This document shows positions 4,991 to 7,493 of a stretch of DNA of 7,493 bases, piece by piece. The DNA comes from JACVRW01 sp035705985 (lineage in GTDB: Bacteria > Actinomycetota > Thermoleophilia > Solirubrobacterales > Thermoleophilaceae). Under the pieces are notes generated by a model. The model had not been told where the DNA came from. It ran no database searches and saw only the letters and a list, made by a program, of their open reading frames with translations. The stretch covers positions 1 to 7,493 of the forward strand of contig DASSVP010000174.1 in assembly GCA_035705985.1 (NCBI GenBank). The letters are read 5' to 3'. The stretch's first letter is position 1. Each line of letters starts with the position of its first letter. A program made the translations under genes and the position numbers.

Positions 4991-6151
4991 TCAAAGCACG
5001 CGTACGGTCTCGTTGCCGTCGACCAGTTCGATGCGGCCGAACTCGCCACGACCCTCCCGGCCCTGGAGGAAGCTGACGGAGATCAGCCAGGCTCGGACGA
5101 CGCGCGCCGGCGCGGGGCCGCCGATCGCCGCCTGGTGATCGTCGAGCACGGAGCGCTGCTCGTCGACCCAGCGGCCGAGGTCGGCTGTGCCGCTGCGGGC
5201 GACGACATGCGTTTCGCGGCGGCGCCAATGGTCGAACGGGCAGCGATAGGCGAACCCCTGGGGAAGCGCGCAGCTCCAATGCCAACTGAGGTCCTGGCCA
5301 TCGTCGAACTCCAGGGCCACGCTGAGGTAGTCATGCGTCAGCGGCGTGTCCTCGCGAAGCTCGGAGGGCAGCGCGTCCAGCCGCCACGACCAGCGCAGCC
5401 GCAGCGTCGAAGCGAGTGGCGCCTCCGCCTGTCGGACCACGATGCCGACGGCCTGGCGGACATGAGCGCTGACGCCGCGCGCCGACGGCGCATAGACCTC
5501 GGCCGGCCGCAGCAGCGGATGGTGATACCAGCCCGGTGGCGGCTTCGGCGGGTCGGAGATCCGCGCGGCCTCGGCGGAGCAAAGGCCGGAGGCGTCGCGG
5601 CCGGCGACCGCTTCCAGCGCCGCGCGCGGATTCGTCCCCGGCGCCCAGCGCGCAACTACCGCGCCAAGGCTGCCGCTCATCACCCGGTACGGGATGCGAT
5701 CGGTCGCGATCGATCCGTCCGCTTGCAGCTCGCCCGGGAACAGGCTGGCGAGCTCGACGTCGCCGCCGCGGTCCGCAGTAAACGTATACGTGTCGCGCGC
5801 GCTGTCCTGGACGGCGCCGCCCCCCACTCGGCCGGCGAGCGCATTGCGCGGCAGCACGCCGATGCCCAGCGGCTTGACGACATACACAAACCCCCACGCG
5901 AGCCACGTCACCTGCTCGCCGGCGGCGACCTCCACGCCCGTCTTCGTCCATTGCGGCCGATTGACCACGACGTCCACGAGCTGCGCATCCGCCGCCGCCT
6001 CGGCGACAAGGTCACGCAGCGCCGCGCCGTCGACCTGTGGCGCCTTCGGCGGCGCCGCCTTCACCCGCGTGCGGCCGTCGCGGGCCGCCCGCCCGAGCGT
6101 GACGGCCTGCCGCGCCGACCGCCGCAGCCCCCCCTCGCGGAAAGCCTCCAT
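4991..6151 (-). CDS. Two-domain protein: lectin-like beta domain plus DUF3047-like domain
   Basis: A 386-residue protein without signal peptide. The only possible start close to the upstream stop (6161-6163) is the ATG at 6149-6151; no clear ribosome site is visible. Residues 1-57 are basic, then helical. Residues about 58-170 look like a beta-sandwich of the galactose-binding or PA-IL lectin type: NRPQWTKTGVEVAAGEQVTWLAWGFVY, then LAGRVGGG, TYTFTADRGGDVEL and a closing strand VVARW. Residues about 225-378 match the pattern of DUF3047: LRLRWSWRLDALP, DYLSVALEFDDG, WHWSCALPQG, a SGTADLGRWVDEQRSVLDDH segment and a final FGRIEL strand. That domain is of unknown function, with a proposed lectin-like fold. 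Both assignments are from pattern memory. The gene is divergent from the hydrolase (180 bases apart) and convergent with the flavoprotein. A role in binding or sensing a carbohydrate or similar ligand is inference. Confidence 0.75.
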   Translation of the reverse strand: MEAFREGGLRRSARQAVTLGRAARDGRTRVKAAPPKAPQVDGAALRDLVAEAAADAQLVDVVVNRPQWTKTGVEVAAGEQVTWLAWGFVYVVKPLGIGVLPRNALAGRVGGGAVQDSARDTYTFTADRGGDVELASLFPGELQADGSIATDRIPYRVMSGSLGAVVARWAPGTNPRAALEAVAGRDASGLCSAEAARISDPPKPPPGWYHHPLLRPAEVYAPSARGVSAHVRQAVGIVVRQAEAPLASTLRLRWSWRLDALPSELREDTPLTHDYLSVALEFDDGQDLSWHWSCALPQGFAYRCPFDHWRRRETHVVARSGTADLGRWVDEQRSVLDDHQAAIGGPAPARVVRAWLISVSFLQGREGRGEFGRIELVDGNETVRVL

Positions 6152-6331
6152 CAGGCCCGATCATCTCATCCGCGCCGACCATCGCGTCTGCGTCGACGAG
6201 CAATCACCAAGGCTCGCGTGGCGTCGCGGGCGGCAGTTCGCCTCGAGGGAAGGCACAAACGATCGCGATGCGAACGGCGCCGGTGACGGGGCGATCCATA
6301 CCGATGCTTGGATGTCTGACAGGCTGAGCTC

Positions 6332-7213
6332 GTGAAGCTGCCTGAGCAGATCCGGGTTGAGGGCGTCCAGCACACGTCCGTCACGCTCGACGGCTTCGAC
6401 GCGCATGTCGCGAGCGCCGGCGCCGCGGACGGTGAGCCGGTCGTGCTCATCCACGGTTGGCCGCTGCACTGGTGGTCGTTCCGTCATCTCATCCGGGCGC
6501 TCGCCGAAGACGGCCGCCGCGTGCTGGCGCCGGACCTGAGGGGCTTCGGCTGGAGCGGTACACCGGGGTGGGGATACTCTCCGCCGCAGTTCACCAAGGA
6601 CCTCTTCGCACTGCTCGACGCCCTCAGCCTTGACGAGGTCGACCTCGTCGGGCACGACTGGGGCTGCTTCGTCGGGTACCGCGCCGCGCTCGAGCAACCT
6701 CAGCGCGTTCGCCGCTTTGTCGCGATGAGCGCCACCGGACCGCACACGCGCTACACGCCGCGGGCCGTGGCCTCGCTCTGGCGCTATTGGTACTGGCAGC
6801 CGCTCGCCGCACCCGTGATCGGGCCGCGGACCGTACGCGGCCTTGGCTCGCCGCGCTCGCCCGTTGGCCGCTGGATCGGGCTGCATCGGACGGCGCCGGA
6901 GGTCGTCGCGGCGTACATGCTCCAGTTCGAGGACGCGGCGCGGGTCGCGGCGAGTGTCGCGCTGTACCGCGACGCCCTGCTGCACGCGCTCGCAACGCGG
7001 TTTCTCCCGCAATACCGCCACGCGCGTCTGCGCGTTCCGACGCTGCACGTCCACGGGGCAAAGGACGGCCCCACCAACCCCGCGTTCGTCCACCCGATGG
7101 CCGCGCACTCGGATGACTGGCGCCTCGAGCTGCTCGACGGCATCGGCCACTTCATCCTCGACGAGGCGCCCGAGCAGGTGCAGCGGCTCGTGCGGACCTT
7201 CCTCACCCGCTGA
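6332..7213 (+). CDS. Alpha/beta hydrolase, epoxide hydrolase type
   Basis: A 293-residue cytoplasmic enzyme with the full alpha/beta hydrolase set. HGWP (41-44) forms the oxyanion hole. The nucleophile elbow is VGHDWGC, with aspartate (Asp109) instead of serine, which is the hallmark of epoxide hydrolases and haloalkane dehalogenases. The acid is probably Asp245 in HGAKDGPTNP and the base is His273 in DGIGHFILDEAP. The cap region (about 136-220) carries tyrosines at 152, 154 and 212. Epoxide hydrolases use two cap tyrosines to activate the oxirane, so epoxide opening is the more likely reaction, but dehalogenation is not excluded. The start is the GTG at 6332: an in-frame TGA lies just upstream at 6317-6319, and a partial ribosome site AGG (6321-6323) is suitably spaced. 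Length is normal for the family. Confidence 0.92.
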   Translation: MKLPEQIRVEGVQHTSVTLDGFDAHVASAGAADGEPVVLIHGWPLHWWSFRHLIRALAEDGRRVLAPDLRGFGWSGTPGWGYSPPQFTKDLFALLDALSLDEVDLVGHDWGCFVGYRAALEQPQRVRRFVAMSATGPHTRYTPRAVASLWRYWYWQPLAAPVIGPRTVRGLGSPRSPVGRWIGLHRTAPEVVAAYMLQFEDAARVAASVALYRDALLHALATRFLPQYRHARLRVPTLHVHGAKDGPTNPAFVHPMAAHSDDWRLELLDGIGHFILDEAPEQVQRLVRTFLTR

Positions 7214-7243
7214 TGCAGCCTCGGACAACGAGCAGGAGCCCCC

Positions 7244-7332
7244 GCCCAAGTCCGATCGGATTCGGGTCCGCACGAACGGACACGTCTGCGCGAGTGGCGA
7301 CATCGCCCGCCCGTTCGCCGTTTCACTTGGGC
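7244..7332. repeat. Nested inverted repeats between converging genes
   Basis: GCCCAAGT (7244-7251) and ACTTGGGC (7325-7332) are an exact 8-bp inverted repeat. Inside lie CGAACGG (7273-7279) and CCGTTCG (7311-7317), and inside that GGCGA/TCGCC (7296-7307). A separate 10-bp palindrome TCCGATCGGA sits at 7251-7260. The outer right arm covers the last codons of the minus-strand gene. A bidirectional terminator is the simplest role; the long spacers make this uncertain. Confidence 0.35.
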
Positions 7333-7493
7333 TTCACGCCGTGCTGCTTCAAGTAGTCGAGATAGAACGGCCGAAGCAGCTCGGCGACATCGCCTCGGCC
7401 GGCGTCGGTGACGTCGTCGAGGTGTGCGGCGATCGTCGCCACGTCGGACTCCGCGGCGACATCCGCCTCTGCCTCTCGCAGCTCGCCGGCTCC
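7323..7493 (-). CDS. C-terminal end of an unrecognised protein (partial)
   Basis: The minus strand is open from the right edge to a TGA at 7323-7325, giving the last 56 residues of a protein whose start lies outside. The piece is acidic and helical (ELREAEADVAAESDVATIAAHLDDV), ending in AELLRPFYLDYLKQHGVKPK. There is no membrane segment or motif I can assign. Codon choice is GC-rich and consistent with coding, and the opposite strand has no comparable frame. It converges on the hydrolase gene. Confidence 0.6.
   Translation of the reverse strand, partial: GAGELREAEADVAAESDVATIAAHLDDVTDAGRGDVAELLRPFYLDYLKQHGVKPK

Noticed and set aside
4949..6286. Plus-strand frame of 445 residues
   Set aside because: It mirrors the minus-strand DUF3047-like gene and is made of Arg-, Ala- and Pro-rich sequence with no motif.
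6161..7303. Minus-strand frame of 380 residues
   Set aside because: It is antisense to the hydrolase, which has a complete catalytic set; the frame shows only compositional bias.

Overview
The window is GC-rich and dense in GTG/TTG starts, and its regulator and flavoprotein types are typical of high-GC Actinobacteria. I would guess a Thermoleophilia-like soil lineage (Solirubrobacterales/Gaiellales), but this is inference from gene style only. There is no phage, transposase, CRISPR or integrase gene in view.

Layout. Minus strand, left edge: a secreted small protein that runs off the window (1-367), preceded on the same strand by a 109-residue protein of unrecognised function (409-738). Then comes about 700 bases with no convincing gene (739-1440). 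This stretch is rich in structure: a perfect 13-bp hairpin (951-982), a pair of mutually exclusive hairpins (1037-1074), a degenerate tRNA-Val(CAC) (1061-1132) and a further hairpin (1183-1211). Next, on the plus strand, is a LuxR-type regulator with a TPR-like body (1441-3084), apparently leaderless and closed by a hairpin. A two-gene unit follows: a small ferredoxin-fold-like protein (3219-3515) and a FAD-dependent oxidoreductase (3565-4791). A minus-strand gene (4991-6151) encodes a probable two-domain protein, lectin-like beta domain plus DUF3047-like domain. Divergent from it is an alpha/beta hydrolase of the epoxide hydrolase type (6332-7213). At the right edge is the C-terminus of an unrecognised minus-strand gene (7323-7493).

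How the parts may work together. The regulator, small alpha/beta protein and flavoprotein lie in one direction and look like a regulated small-molecule oxidation cassette. The flavoprotein would be the enzyme, the small protein an accessory and the LuxR protein the candidate controller. The epoxide hydrolase-like enzyme could act on related oxidised compounds but is not in the same transcription unit. No substrate can be read from the sequence.

The most unusual part is the non-coding island at about 940-1215, where a tRNA-like sequence keeps its anticodon loop, T-arm and exact spacing but has lost its 5' acceptor strand to the arm of a neighbouring hairpin.
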